Shown here: positions 7,245-16,432 of the stretch, in pieces | Position numbering within the stretch: the first letter of the stretch is position 1 | Layout of the letters: every line of letters starts with the position of its first letter | From: Microbacterium invictum | GTDB lineage: Bacteria > Actinomycetota > Actinomycetes > Actinomycetales > Microbacteriaceae | Assembly (NCBI RefSeq): GCF_014197265.1 | Contig: NZ_JACIFH010000001.1 | Location: 1,736,001-1,800,000, forward strand | Direction: 5' to 3' | DNA: 64,000 nucleotides | Position numbers and translations under genes: made by a program | The notes under the pieces: model-generated | Told to the model about the DNA's origin: nothing | Database searches by the model: none | The model's input: only the letters and a program-made list of their open reading frames with translations

Positions 7245-8714
7245 TCAGGTGTACGCGAGGTCGGCGACCTCATCCTCGGCGAGCGCCTCGGCGGCCTCGT
7301 CCGAGACGGCCGGCGCCGCACCGGCGCGCGGGCCACGGACCAGCACGAAGGCGATCACGGCGGCGGCGACCATGCCGATGGCCGCTGCCACGAAGATCGC
7401 GCCGTAGGCCGCAGTCATCACCGCGGGCGAGGGGTGACCTTCCACGCCGCCGATACCCGCGACGTACACTGCCGTGAACACCGACAGTCCGATCGATCCG
7501 CCGATCTGCATCGCAGAGTTCGCCGTCGCTGAGGCGGCACCCGCGTCATGCGGCGCGACGCCGGCCAGCGCCAGGTTCTGCAAGGGCACGAAGACGAACG
7601 ACATGCCCGCACCCATGACGATCAGTGCGGGCAGGACCTCGACCGCGTACGCGCCGGTCGGGGTGATGCGCGAGAGGTAGAGCAGCGCCGCGGCCACGAC
7701 GAGCGGGCCGGCGATCAGCAGGGGTCGCCCGCCGAACCGGGACAACAGCGCTGTCGACACCGGAGCGAGGAGCATGGTCGCCAGCGGAATCGGGAGGCTC
7801 GCCAGCCCCGCCCACAGCGCCGGCATGCCCAGCACGATCTGCAGGTGGAACGTCAGGTACAGCGTCGCACCGATCATGACGCTGCCGGCGACGGCCTGGA
7901 TCAGAAACGCCCCGCCGCGCACGCGGTCGGTGATCACGCGCAACGGCAGCAGGGGCTGCGTCACCCGCGATTCGATCCACACGAACGCCGCCAGCAGGAT
8001 GACCCCGGCGGCCAGGAAGCCGATCGTCCATGGGCTGCCCCAGCCGAACTCGGCGAGACTGAAGCCGTAGACCAGTGCGCCCAGGCCCAGAGTCACCGTG
8101 ACCGCGCCCGGCCAGTCGTACCTGTTCTCGCCGCCCGCCTTGCTCTCGGTGAGGAACAGGAGCGCGCCGATCACGCCGATGATGACGAAGAAGATGTTGA
8201 CCAGCAGGCACCAGCGCCAGTCGAAGAACTCGGTGAGCACTCCGCCGAGCACGAGGCCCACCGCCGCACCGGCACCGGCCACCGTTCCGAACACGGCGAA
8301 GGCGACGTTGCGGTCGCGGCCCGACGGAAATGAGACGGTGAGCAGCGCCAGGGCCGCCGGCGCGAGCAGGGCCGCGAACACACCCTGCAGGCCGCGGGCG
8401 ATGATGAGATCGGTGCCGGTCGCGGCGATTCCACCGTAGACGGATGCCGCGCCGAAGCCGACCATTCCGACGAGGTAGGTCCGCTTGCGCCCCCAATAGT
8501 CGGCGATCCGTCCGCCCAGCAGCAGCAGCGCGCCGAAGGTGAGGGCGTAGGCCGTGACGACCCACTGGCGCTGGCCATCCGTGAGGCCGAGTTCGACCTG
8601 CGCCTGGGGCAGGGCCACATTGACGATGGTGCCGTCGAGGACGACGACCAGCTGAGTGAGAGCGAGGACGCCCAGCGCCCACCAGCGCTTGTTCGCGGAC
8701 ATGACTGTAGACAT
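7245..8714 (-). CDS. MFS drug-efflux transporter, DHA2 (14-TM, EmrB/QacA) type
   Basis: A 489-residue proton antiporter of the inner membrane. TM1 carries LVVVLDGTIVNVALPQ, the motif D1 region typical of DHA2 exporters. It is followed by RQWVVTAYALTFGALLLLGGRIADYWGRKR (TM2 and motif A) and a motif C-like glycine-rich TM5 (GTVAGAGAAVGLVLGG). Fourteen hydrophobic segments can be traced. The ATG at 8714 has GGAGG eight bases upstream; a second Met at residue 5 is also possible. It is convergent with hpaI and not part of that pathway. The exported compound is unknown. Confidence 0.9.
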   Translation of the reverse strand: MSTVMSANKRWWALGVLALTQLVVVLDGTIVNVALPQAQVELGLTDGQRQWVVTAYALTFGALLLLGGRIADYWGRKRTYLVGMVGFGAASVYGGIAATGTDLIIARGLQGVFAALLAPAALALLTVSFPSGRDRNVAFAVFGTVAGAGAAVGLVLGGVLTEFFDWRWCLLVNIFFVIIGVIGALLFLTESKAGGENRYDWPGAVTVTLGLGALVYGFSLAEFGWGSPWTIGFLAAGVILLAAFVWIESRVTQPLLPLRVITDRVRGGAFLIQAVAGSVMIGATLYLTFHLQIVLGMPALWAGLASLPIPLATMLLAPVSTALLSRFGGRPLLIAGPLVVAAALLYLSRITPTGAYAVEVLPALIVMGAGMSFVFVPLQNLALAGVAPHDAGAASATANSAMQIGGSIGLSVFTAVYVAGIGGVEGHPSPAVMTAAYGAIFVAAAIGMVAAAVIAFVLVRGPRAGAAPAVSDEAAEALAEDEVADLAYT

Positions 8715-8896
8715 AGAAAAGACCTCCGGTGTCTGGTGAAGGATGCCGGAGGTTTCGAGCCTCGGACCGACGGAGCGAGCCGTCGACCACCTCGGACAGG
8801 AGCCGAGCGAACGTCAATCATACCGCGCGCATGCGGGCGAAACGGCATCCGGGCGCGTCTGTGGCGACCGCGAACCGCGCATGACACCCTGGAAGC

Positions 8897-9436
8897 ATGA
8901 AGTCCTGGATCGTGCGCTTCGGCTCGCTGTACGTGTTCAACATCGTGGTGCTGCTGCTCATCGGCGTGCTGCCCAGCGTGCGCGTGGGGTGGGCCGTACT
9001 GTGGGCCGCGCTCGTGCTCGCCCTCGCGACGATCTGGCTCAAGCCCCTCATCACGAAGCTGTTCACCGGCTCGGCCGCGAAGTCGGCCGGTGATCGCACG
9101 AAGGCCGGTGAGAAGGTTGTGCAGTACGGCATCGTGTTCGTCGTCGAACTCATCATCTGGATCCTCGTCGTGCTCCTGTCCGGCGTGAACGTGTCGGGCT
9201 TCTTCTGGGGGTGGGCGCTGCCGCCCGTCTTCCTGCTGATCGCCTGGATCATCTACGACCAGATCGACGACAAGGTCGAGACGCGAGCCGGCGCGCTGTA
9301 CGACAGGGCCACCGGCGGGCGCGCCGCCAGTGTGGATGCCGCGGCCCCCGCGTCACCGGCCGCGCAGACCGGCCGCGAGGAGCTCAAGGACGGTCTCACC
9401 CCCGAGCAGCGCAAGATGCTCGACGATCTCGGCTGA
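8897..9436 (+). CDS. Small integral membrane protein of unknown function
   Basis: A 179-residue protein I do not recognise beyond its general type. It has hydrophobic segments at about 10-28, 32-50, 76-96 and 100-118. A soluble Ala-rich tail ends in EELKDGLTPEQRKMLDDLG. It stands alone between the MFS exporter and the amino-acid ABC operon. The ATG at 8897 is the first in a clear coding frame. No function is assigned. Confidence 0.75.
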   Translation: MKSWIVRFGSLYVFNIVVLLLIGVLPSVRVGWAVLWAALVLALATIWLKPLITKLFTGSAAKSAGDRTKAGEKVVQYGIVFVVELIIWILVVLLSGVNVSGFFWGWALPPVFLLIAWIIYDQIDDKVETRAGALYDRATGGRAASVDAAAPASPAAQTGREELKDGLTPEQRKMLDDLG

Positions 9437-9604
9437 CCCGCGAGCACACGCCGGTCAGATGACGGGCGCGTAACAAAGCGTCGCCGCGCGCGCCGGGTGG
9501 CACCTCGGCGCGGGATGATGGATGCCACGGCATCCGCTCGTCGGCTGCCCCGGCATCCACTCACCCCACTCGGAGCCGGCCACCCCGCACCCGGAGGATT
9601 TCCC

Positions 9605-10429
9605 ATGTCGCGTTCTGTGCGCACTGTTCTGGCCGTCTCGGTCGCAGCCGCCGCCCTCATCATCACCGGGTGCGCGTCCGGCACCGACGACGCCGACAAG
9701 GGCTACGTCACGCCCGGCAAGCTCACGATCGGCACCGGCGAACCGGCCTACTACCCCTACGTGATCGACAACGAGCCCGAATCGGGCGAGGGGTTCGAGG
9801 CCGCCGTGGCGTACGCGGTCGCCGAAGAGCTCGGCTTCGCCGCTGAAGACGTGGTCTGGGTGCGCACCACCTTCGAGTCCGCCATCGCCCCGGGGCCGAA
9901 GGACTTCGACTTCAACATCCAGCAGTACACGATCACCGACGAACGCAAGCAGGCCGTCGACTTCTCGTCGCCGTACTACGCGGCCAGCCAGGCGGTCGTC
10001 TCCATCGAAGGCGGCGCGGCCGACGGCGTCGACTCGATCGAAGGACTGAAGGACCTGACCCTCGGCGCGATGGCGGGGTCGACCAGCGCCACCACGATCG
10101 AAGAGGCCGTGCAGCCGAACGTCGAGCCGCGCCTGTACAACTCGAACGAAGACGCCAAGGCGGCGCTCGAGGCGAACCAGATCGATGGACTCGTGCTCGA
10201 CCTGCCCACCGCGTACTACGCGACCGGCGTGTACATCGAGAACTCGTTCATCGTCGGTGAGCTGCCCGCCGCGGGCGTTCCCGACGAGTGGGGCCTGCTC
10301 CTGGGCAAGGACTCGCCGCTGACCGAGCGCGTGACCGCTGCGCTGGACACCCTGCGCGACAACGGCACGCTCGAGGAGATCACCGACGAGTGGCTCGGCT
10401 CGGGCCAGGGCGTCACGCTGCTGCAGTGA
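9605..10429 (+). CDS. Amino-acid ABC transporter substrate-binding lipoprotein
   Basis: A 274-residue family 3 (GlnH/ArtJ-like) binding protein. It has an N-terminal signal with lipobox ITGC, so Cys near residue 21 should be lipidated. The mature domain shows the family pattern GKLTIGTGEPAYYPY, GFEAAVAYAVAEELGF and DFNIQQYTITDERKQAVDFSSPYY. GGAGG lies upstream of the ATG. Permease and ATPase genes follow directly. The ligand is probably a polar or aromatic amino acid but is not determinable. The 168-bp upstream gap holds a GGATGCC-AC-GGCATCC palindrome at 9520-9535 and another GGCATCC at 9552-9558; no promoter could be fixed. Confidence 0.92.
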   Translation: MSRSVRTVLAVSVAAAALIITGCASGTDDADKGYVTPGKLTIGTGEPAYYPYVIDNEPESGEGFEAAVAYAVAEELGFAAEDVVWVRTTFESAIAPGPKDFDFNIQQYTITDERKQAVDFSSPYYAASQAVVSIEGGAADGVDSIEGLKDLTLGAMAGSTSATTIEEAVQPNVEPRLYNSNEDAKAALEANQIDGLVLDLPTAYYATGVYIENSFIVGELPAAGVPDEWGLLLGKDSPLTERVTAALDTLRDNGTLEEITDEWLGSGQGVTLLQ

Positions 10430-10471
10430 TGCGGGTGCGGTGACCGGCATCCCCTCGACTAGCGTCATTCC

Positions 10472-11317
10472 GTGACCACTCATCAGCCCAGCGCGCTCGA
10501 GCTCGATCGGCGCGCGTACCGGCAAGGCCGCTCACGGCAGTCGGTCCTCGTCGCGATCGGGTCGACGCTCGCGTTCGCCGTGATCGTGTGGGTCACGATC
10601 ATCAACACGCCGGGCTGGGCATCGGTGCAGCAGATGTTCTTCGACCCGGAGGTCGCGCTGCAGGCGCTGCCGCGCGTGTGGGACGGGTTCCTGCTCAACC
10701 TGCAGGTGCTCGGCCTGTCGGTGATCACCGTCGCCCTGTTCGCGCTGCTGCTGGCGACCCTGCGCACACTGCCCGGGCCGGTCTTCTTCCCGCTGCGGGT
10801 GCTGGCGGCCGCCTACACCGACCTGTTCCGCGGCCTGCCGTTCATCATCGTCCTGTACGTGTTCGGGTTCGGCATCCCGGCCCTGACGAATACCCGCATC
10901 CCGCTGTGGGTGCTGGGCGTCGTGTGCGTCACGCTCACGTACTCGGCGTATGTCGCCGAGGTCATCCGCGCAGGCATCGATGCCGTGCACCCCTCGCAGC
11001 GTCTCGCGGCGCGGGCACTGGGGCTGAACTACGGGCAGAGTCTGCGCCGGGTCGTCCTGCCCCAGGCGGTGCGCAAGGTGACGCCGCCGCTGATGAACGA
11101 CTTCGTCGCGATGCAGAAGGACGTCGGGCTGATCTCGATCCTCGGCGCCGTCGACGCCGTGCGGGCGGCGCAGATCGAGACCAACCTCATCTACAACTTC
11201 ACCCCGTATGTGGTGGCCGGGGTGCTGTTCGTGCTGCTGGCGATTCCCACGATCCGGCTCACGGATTGGTACACCGCGCGTGTGCGCGAGCGCGAGCAGG
11301 CGGGGGCGATCCTGTGA
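10472..11317 (+). CDS. Amino-acid ABC transporter permease
   Basis: A 281-residue membrane component of the polar amino-acid uptake family. Hydrophobic segments and the cytoplasmic EAA loop are visible (QRLAARALGLNYGQSLRRVVLPQAVRKVTPPLMNDF, given here only to locate the loop near residues 175-210). Confidence 0.5.
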   Translation: MTTHQPSALELDRRAYRQGRSRQSVLVAIGSTLAFAVIVWVTIINTPGWASVQQMFFDPEVALQALPRVWDGFLLNLQVLGLSVITVALFALLLATLRTLPGPVFFPLRVLAAAYTDLFRGLPFIIVLYVFGFGIPALTNTRIPLWVLGVVCVTLTYSAYVAEVIRAGIDAVHPSQRLAARALGLNYGQSLRRVVLPQAVRKVTPPLMNDFVAMQKDVGLISILGAVDAVRAAQIETNLIYNFTPYVVAGVLFVLLAIPTIRLTDWYTARVREREQAGAIL

Positions 11318-12066
11318 CCCGTATCGCCTCCTCGACCGCGCTCCTGCGCGCCACCGGAGTGTGGAAGTCGTTCGGCGACCGCGAGGTGCTGCGCGGCGTC
11401 GATCTGTCGCTCGCAACCCACGAGGTGGTGGCCCTGATCGGTGCGAGCGGATCGGGCAAGTCGACGCTGCTGCGCTGCCTCGGACTGCTCGAGCCGATCG
11501 ACGACGGTCAGATCTTCCTGGGCGATGCCGACATCTCTGATCCGCGAGTGGATGCCAACAGCGTGCGCGCCCGGTTCGGCGCCGTGTTCCAGAGCTTCAA
11601 CCTGTTCCCGCACCTGTCGGTGCTCGACAACGTGACGCTCGCTTCGCGCGTCGTACGGCGGATGCCGCGGCGTGCGGCCGAGGAACGGGCGCTCGCGCTG
11701 CTCGACCGCGTCGGCCTGGCCGACAAGGCCAAAGACCATCCCGACCGGCTGTCGGGCGGACAGCAGCAGCGCGTCGCGATCGCGCGGGCGATCGCCACCG
11801 ACCCCGAAGTGCTGCTGCTCGACGAGATCACCTCGGCGCTGGATCCGCTGCTGGTGGGTGAGGTGCTGGAGCTCGTGCGTCAGCTGGCCTCGGACGGGGC
11901 CACGATCCTGATGGCCACGCACGAGATGGCATTCGCCCGCGACGTCGCCCACCGGGTCGTGTTCCTGGATGAGGGCCGGGTGCTGGAGGAAGGCACGCCT
12001 GCCGAGGTACTCGCCGCCCCGCGCGAGGCGCGCACGCGCGAGTTCCTGGCGCGCTTCACCGCCTGA
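11314..12066 (+). CDS. Amino-acid ABC transporter ATP-binding protein (GlnQ-type)
   Basis: A 250-residue ATPase that powers the uptake system encoded just upstream. Walker A is GASGSGKST, the Q-loop lies in FGAVFQSFNLF, the signature is LSGGQQQRVAIARA, and Walker B is VLLLDEITSALD followed by the switch histidine in MATHEMAFA. The GTG start overlaps the permease stop by 4 bp (GTGA). Length is normal. No further gene follows on this strand; a small hairpin lies at 12121-12145. Confidence 0.95.
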   Translation: MTRIASSTALLRATGVWKSFGDREVLRGVDLSLATHEVVALIGASGSGKSTLLRCLGLLEPIDDGQIFLGDADISDPRVDANSVRARFGAVFQSFNLFPHLSVLDNVTLASRVVRRMPRRAAEERALALLDRVGLADKAKDHPDRLSGGQQQRVAIARAIATDPEVLLLDEITSALDPLLVGEVLELVRQLASDGATILMATHEMAFARDVAHRVVFLDEGRVLEEGTPAEVLAAPREARTREFLARFTA

Positions 12067-12120
12067 GCGGTGCGCCGTTCGGCGGCGTCGCTCGGGGCCG
12101 CTGGTCGCCTGACCCGAAGC

Positions 12121-12145
12121 GCGGGTGTTCCGCTCACGCACCCGC
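12121..12145 (+). terminator. Weak hairpin after the amino-acid ABC operon
   Basis: GCGGGTG at 12121-12127 pairs with CACCCGC at 12139-12145 (7 bp, 11-nt loop). It lies in the 98-bp gap between the convergent ATPase gene and folD. It is a plausible but unremarkable termination structure. Confidence 0.4.
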
Positions 12146-12164
12146 AATTCGCGTCAGGGCAACA

Positions 12165-13046
12165 TCAACGTGCGGCGCGCTCCGCGGCCTCGACCACGTT
12201 CGTCAGCAGCAGCGCGACCGTCATGGGGCCCACTCCCCCGGGGTTCGGCGAGAGGTACCCGGCGACGCCGGCGACATCGGGGTGGATGTCGCCGAACACC
12301 GCAGACTTCCCGGTATCCGGGTCGGTCTCACGCGTCACGCCGACGTCGAGCACGGCGGCGCCGGGCTTCACGTCCTCGGCGCGCACCAGGTGCTTGACGC
12401 CCGCGGCGCCCACGATCACGTCGGCTTCGCGCAGATACCGCGGCAGGTCGACGGTGCCCGTGTGAGTGAGCGTGACGGTGGCGTTGAGCTCACGGCGGGT
12501 CAGCAGCAGCCCGATCGAGCGGCCGATCGTGACACCGCGGCCGACCACGACGACATGCTTGCCCTTCAGGTCGTAGTCGTTGCGCAGCAGCAGTTCGATG
12601 ACCCCGCGCGGCGTGCACGGCAGCGGCGTGTCGATCGGCCCGTTGACGTTCAGCACCAGGCGCCCCAGGTTGGTGGGGTGCAGGCCATCGGCATCCTTGG
12701 CCGGGTCGATCCGCTCGAGGATCGCGTCGGTGTCGAGGTGCTTGGGCAGCGGCAGCTGCACGATGTAGCCGTGGCACGCCGGGTCGGCGTTGAGCTCGTC
12801 GATCAGCGCCTCGACCTGGTCCTGTGTGGCGTCGGCGGGAAGCTCGCGCTGGATGGAGTTCATCCCGAGCTCTTCCGACTGCCGGTGCTTCATCCCGACA
12901 TAGAGCTGGGATGCCGGATCGGCGCCGACCAGCACGGTCGCGATTCCGGGGACGACGCCGTCCGCCTTCAGCGCGGCGATGCGTTCGCGCAGTTCGTCCT
13001 TGATGGCGGCCGAGGTCGCCTTGCCGTCGAGTCGGATCGCAGTCAC
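12165..13046 (-). CDS. folD: Methylenetetrahydrofolate dehydrogenase / methenyltetrahydrofolate cyclohydrolase
   Basis: A 293-residue bifunctional one-carbon enzyme linking 5,10-methylene-, methenyl- and 10-formyl-tetrahydrofolate. Family motifs include [16 protein letters not shown] (Tyr and Lys region of the cyclohydrolase site), [21 protein letters not shown] and the NADP loop [17 protein letters not shown]. The C-terminal [17 protein letters not shown] is diagnostic. The canonical Ser after VVGRG is replaced by Val. I place the start at the GTG 13046, with AAAGGA just upstream; an in-frame ATG at 13094 would add 16 untypical residues. It lies downstream of glyA in the same direction, separated by the repeat at 13165-13229. 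Confidence 0.95.
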   Translation of the reverse strand: MTAIRLDGKATSAAIKDELRERIAALKADGVVPGIATVLVGADPASQLYVGMKHRQSEELGMNSIQRELPADATQDQVEALIDELNADPACHGYIVQLPLPKHLDTDAILERIDPAKDADGLHPTNLGRLVLNVNGPIDTPLPCTPRGVIELLLRNDYDLKGKHVVVVGRGVTIGRSIGLLLTRRELNATVTLTHTGTVDLPRYLREADVIVGAAGVKHLVRAEDVKPGAAVLDVGVTRETDPDTGKSAVFGDIHPDVAGVAGYLSPNPGGVGPMTVALLLTNVVEAAERAAR

Positions 13047-13164
13047 GTGAGGAGTCCTTTCGGGTGGGAGAACCGGAGCTGACTTGAGAACCATGCCACA
13101 AGCGGGCCGCTCGCGCGGTCTCCGGTTCCTTCTATCGGAAGTCGATCGGCCTCGCCCCGTCGGT

Positions 13165-13229
13165 GAGAGAACAACCGGCCGCCGAGAGAACGGGGTTCAC
13201 CCGTTCTCTCGGCGCCGCACTGTTCTCTC
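13165..13229. repeat. GAGAGAAC 19-bp-period inverting repeat, copy 1
   Basis: Two GAGAGAAC cores start at 13165 and 13184, and two inverted cores (GTTCTCTC) start at 13203 and 13222. Every step is exactly 19 bp, including the one across the inversion. The centre folds as a perfect 14-bp stem (13181-13194 with 13200-13213) and a 5-nt loop. It lies in the glyA-folD gap, about 50-110 bp past the glyA stop. The same element with seven cores occurs at 41006-41127. Just before glyA (13237-13275) the word GGTGGATGCCGGGG is also repeated in tandem. Confidence 0.85.
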
Positions 13230-13277
13230 GCGGCTGGGGGTGGATGCCGGGGGGTGGGGGGGGTGGATGCCGGGGGG

Positions 13278-14552
13278 CTATTGCTGCAGGTCGGGGTACA
13301 GGGGGAACGCGGCCGTCAGGGCCGCGACGCGGGCGCGCAGGGCCTCGACGTCGGCATCGCCCTTCAGCGCGAGGGCGATGATGTCGGCGACCTCGGTGAA
13401 CTCCGCGTCGCCGAAGCCGCGGGTAGCCAGCGCGGGCGTGCCGATGCGCAGACCCGACGTGACCATCGGCGGCCGCGGGTCGTTGGGCACCGCGTTGCGG
13501 TTGACCGTGATGTGGATCTCGTGCAGCAGGTCTTCGGCCTGCTTGCCGTCGATCGCCGCATTACGCAGGTCGACGAGAACGAGGTGCACGTCGGTGCCGC
13601 CCGAGCGGATCGAGATGCCGGCATCCATCACGTCCTGCTGCGACAGTCGCTCCGCCAGCAGAGCCGCACCGCGCAGGGTGCGCTCCTGGCGCTCCTTGAA
13701 CGCCGGCGTCGCGGCGAGCTTGAACGCCGTCGCCTTCGCGGCGATCACGTGCATGAGCGGTCCGCCCTGCTGACCGGGGAACACCGCGGTGTTGATCTTC
13801 TTGGCGATGTCGGGATCGTTGCTGAGGATGAAGCCCGAACGGGGCCCGCCGATCGTCTTGTGCACCGTCGATGAGACGACGTGCGCGTGCGGGACCGGGT
13901 TGGGGTGCAGACCCGCGGCGACGAGCCCGGCGAAGTGGGCCATGTCGACCCACAGCAGCGCGCCGACCTCATCGGCGATGGCACGGAAGGCGGCGAAGTC
14001 GAGCTGGCGCGGGTATGCCGACCAGCCCGCGATGATGACCTTGGGCTTGTGCTCCTGCGCGAGTCGTCGGACCTCGGCCATGTCGATGACGCTGGTCTCG
14101 GGGTCGACGCCGTAGGCGACGATGTTGTAGAGGCGGCCCGAGAAGTTGATCTTCATGCCGTGCGTGAGGTGGCCGCCCTGGTCGAGCGAGAGGCCGAGCA
14201 GCGTGTCGCCGGGGCGGGCGATCGCGTGCAGGACGGCGGCGTTGGCCGAGGCACCGGAGTGCGGCTGGACGTTCGCGAACTCGGCACCGAACAGCGCCTT
14301 CGCGCGCTCGATCGCGAGCTCCTCGGCGACGTCGACCTCTTCGCAGCCGCCGTAGTAGCGGCGCCCGGGGTAGCCCTCGGCATACTTGTTGGTGAGCACC
14401 GAGCCCTGCGACTGCAGGACCGAGACGGGGACGAAGTTCTCCGAGGCGATCATCTCGAGGTATCCGCGCTGGCGGTCGAGCTCACGCTCGAGCACCTGTG
14501 CGATCTCGGGGTCGACCTCGGACAGCGGGGCATTGAAGACGGAATCGGTCAT
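13278..14552 (-). CDS. glyA: Serine hydroxymethyltransferase
   Basis: A 424-residue PLP enzyme interconverting serine plus tetrahydrofolate with glycine plus methylene-tetrahydrofolate. It supplies one-carbon units to FolD, encoded next. Motifs are [15 protein letters not shown] near the N-terminus, [13 protein letters not shown] (about 60-72), [24 protein letters not shown], and the PLP lysine in [13 protein letters not shown]. Length is standard. A GGAGAT site precedes the ATG. A ZTP riboswitch lies in the leader at 14624-14699, so expression should respond to purine/folate status. Confidence 0.97.
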   Translation of the reverse strand: MTDSVFNAPLSEVDPEIAQVLERELDRQRGYLEMIASENFVPVSVLQSQGSVLTNKYAEGYPGRRYYGGCEEVDVAEELAIERAKALFGAEFANVQPHSGASANAAVLHAIARPGDTLLGLSLDQGGHLTHGMKINFSGRLYNIVAYGVDPETSVIDMAEVRRLAQEHKPKVIIAGWSAYPRQLDFAAFRAIADEVGALLWVDMAHFAGLVAAGLHPNPVPHAHVVSSTVHKTIGGPRSGFILSNDPDIAKKINTAVFPGQQGGPLMHVIAAKATAFKLAATPAFKERQERTLRGAALLAERLSQQDVMDAGISIRSGGTDVHLVLVDLRNAAIDGKQAEDLLHEIHITVNRNAVPNDPRPPMVTSGLRIGTPALATRGFGDAEFTEVADIIALALKGDADVEALRARVAALTAAFPLYPDLQQ

Positions 14553-14623
14553 GACGATCTCCTACGGCTGGACGTGATGCGGGTGTCGAAGGACCGCCGC
14601 GGGCGCGACGGTTTATCGTGACC

Positions 14624-14699
14624 CGGCCCAGGCGTGCGGTCGAATGCCATACGGTCGCTCCCCGGTGGTTGCCCACCTCAACGCCAGTCGCGACGATCC
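14624..14699 (-). promoter_or_regulatory. ZTP (pfl) riboswitch in the glyA leader
   Basis: Read on the minus strand, the leader shows the pfl-motif core in order. First comes GTCGCGACTGGCG, then a hairpin GGTGG-GCAA-CCACC followed by GGGGAGCGAC. After a variable linker comes CGCCTGGGC at 14634-14626. These are the conserved ZTP-riboswitch elements, and the class is known to control glyA, folD and purine genes. Downstream at 14612-14593 a GC-rich 8-9 bp hairpin with a tiny loop could be the expression platform. No U run follows it, so control may be partly translational. The expected ligand is ZMP/ZTP (AICAR nucleotides). Confidence 0.93.
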
Positions 14700-14742
14700 G
14701 AGCATAACGGATGCGGCGCTGATAAGCTGGCGCACAACTATT

Positions 14743-14759
14743 TGTAAGGACTCCTTACA
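14743..14759. promoter_or_regulatory. Palindromic operator over the hexosaminidase ribosome-binding site
   Basis: TGTAAGGACTCCTTACA is a perfect 17-bp palindrome around a central C, and its last base is the A of the ATG at 14759. AAGGA inside the left half is also the Shine-Dalgarno sequence. A closely related site lies at the start of the ROK repressor gene (35368-35396). That makes this the likely binding site for that ROK repressor. Confidence 0.75.
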
Positions 14760-16432
14760 TGGCTGGTCGACGCCGACCCACGGCCGCCCCGCTGCGGGCG
14801 CTCGCACTGGTCGTCGCGCTGACGGCCGCGACCTTGGCGGGATGCGTTCCAGCCGACCAGAATGGAGCCACCGTGTCTGCACCCGCCGTCGTCCCCGCCC
14901 CCACCGCGCTGTCCGCGGTCGACGGGCCCCCGTTCCGGCTCACCGATGAGGTCATCGTGTCCGGAGAAGCGGATGCCGTCGCCGCGCTGCAGCAGCTCGT
15001 GACCACGCGTACGGGGGCAGAGCTTCGTCGGTTCGGCGGCGAGTCCGGTTCCGCCCCAGGGCGACGCAGCGACCGAGAAGCGGCGGCGCCATCGATCCGG
15101 CTGACGCTGACCGCCGGCGGCCCCGCCGAGTCGTACCGGCTCACCGTCACCGAGGACGTGGTCGCAATCAACGGTGCCGACGCGGCCGGCCTGTTCTACG
15201 GCGTGCAGACCCTCGGACAGCTGATCGCGCGTGACGGCGAGCGTTGGGTCGTCCCGGTGACCGAGATCGACGACGTCCCGCGGTTCGCGTACCGCGGTGT
15301 CATGCTCGACGTGGCCCGCCACTTCCACGGCGTTGACACGGTCAAGGCCTACATCGACCGCGCGGCGAGCCTCAAGTTCAACCATCTGCACCTGCACCTG
15401 ACCGACGACCAGGGGTGGCGCCTCGAGATCGCCTCGCGCCGGCTGCTGACGGAGCTCTCGTCGGACTCGGCGGTGGGCGGCGACCCGGGGGGATTCTTCA
15501 CGCAGGCCGACTACCGTGACATCGTCGCCTACGCGGCGAGCCGGCACATGACCGTCGTCCCCGAGATCGACATGCCCGGCCACACGCACGCCGTGTCGCT
15601 GGCCTACCCCGAGCTGTCGGAAGAGCCCGTGATCAGCGAGCACATCCGTGAGATCGCGCGCGACTACGGTGGCGAGCTGCCGGTGAACGGCGTCGACTAC
15701 GACGGCATGGCGGTGGGGTTCTCGTCGCTGAAGATCAACGACGAGGCCACCTACGAGTTCCTGGCGGACGTGCTCGGCGAGGTCGCCGCACTCAACCCCG
15801 GCCCGTATCTGCATGTGGGCGGCGACGAGGCGCTGGGCACCGCGCCCGAGGATTTCGCCGTGTTCATGGCGCGTGCCACCGAGATCGTCGCAGGTCTCGG
15901 CAAGACGCCGATCACGTGGCATGAGGCCGGCGCCGCGACCGGCCTGGCCCCGACGACCGTCGGCCAGTACTGGGGGTTCGTCACTCCGACCGACGGCATG
16001 GACGAGAAGACCCGCACCTTCGTCCGCAACGGCGCGCGGGTGATCATGTCGCCCGCCGATGCGATCTACCTCGACATGAAGTTCGACGCAGACTCGTCAC
16101 TCGGCCTCACCTGGGCGCGCGGCGTCACCTCGGCGCAGCGCGCGTACGAGTGGGACCCGGCCGAGGTGATCGACGGGGTCGGCGAGGCCGACATCCTCGG
16201 CGTGGAGGCACCTCTGTGGACCGAGACGGTCCGCACCCTCGACGACATCGACGCGCTGGCCTTCCCGCGCATCGCGGCCGCCGCAGAGGCGGCCTGGTCG
16301 CCGGCGCTCGGCTCGACCGAGCAGCGCAGCTGGGAGTCGTTCCGCCACCGTGTCGGCGCACTCGGACCACTGTGGTCCAGCATGGGTATCGGGTACACCC
16401 CGCTGGCGGGCATCGAATGGAGCACCGGATGA
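14759..16432 (+). CDS. Beta-N-acetylhexosaminidase, GH20, secreted lipoprotein
   Basis: A 557-residue exo-glycosidase that should release terminal GlcNAc (or GalNAc) from chito-oligosaccharides or peptidoglycan/glycan fragments outside the membrane. The N-terminal 30 residues are a signal with lipobox LAGC (Cys about 29). Residues about 70-170 are the GH20b-like domain. The TIM barrel follows, with RGVMLDVARHFH, HLHLTDDQGWRLEI, the catalytic Asp-Glu pair in HVGGDEALG, and the substrate-stacking Trp motif ITWHEAG. nagA overlaps its stop by 4 bp. The operator described at 14743-14759 covers its start region. Confidence 0.95.
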   Translation: MAGRRRPTAAPLRALALVVALTAATLAGCVPADQNGATVSAPAVVPAPTALSAVDGPPFRLTDEVIVSGEADAVAALQQLVTTRTGAELRRFGGESGSAPGRRSDREAAAPSIRLTLTAGGPAESYRLTVTEDVVAINGADAAGLFYGVQTLGQLIARDGERWVVPVTEIDDVPRFAYRGVMLDVARHFHGVDTVKAYIDRAASLKFNHLHLHLTDDQGWRLEIASRRLLTELSSDSAVGGDPGGFFTQADYRDIVAYAASRHMTVVPEIDMPGHTHAVSLAYPELSEEPVISEHIREIARDYGGELPVNGVDYDGMAVGFSSLKINDEATYEFLADVLGEVAALNPGPYLHVGGDEALGTAPEDFAVFMARATEIVAGLGKTPITWHEAGAATGLAPTTVGQYWGFVTPTDGMDEKTRTFVRNGARVIMSPADAIYLDMKFDADSSLGLTWARGVTSAQRAYEWDPAEVIDGVGEADILGVEAPLWTETVRTLDDIDALAFPRIAAAAEAAWSPALGSTEQRSWESFRHRVGALGPLWSSMGIGYTPLAGIEWSTG

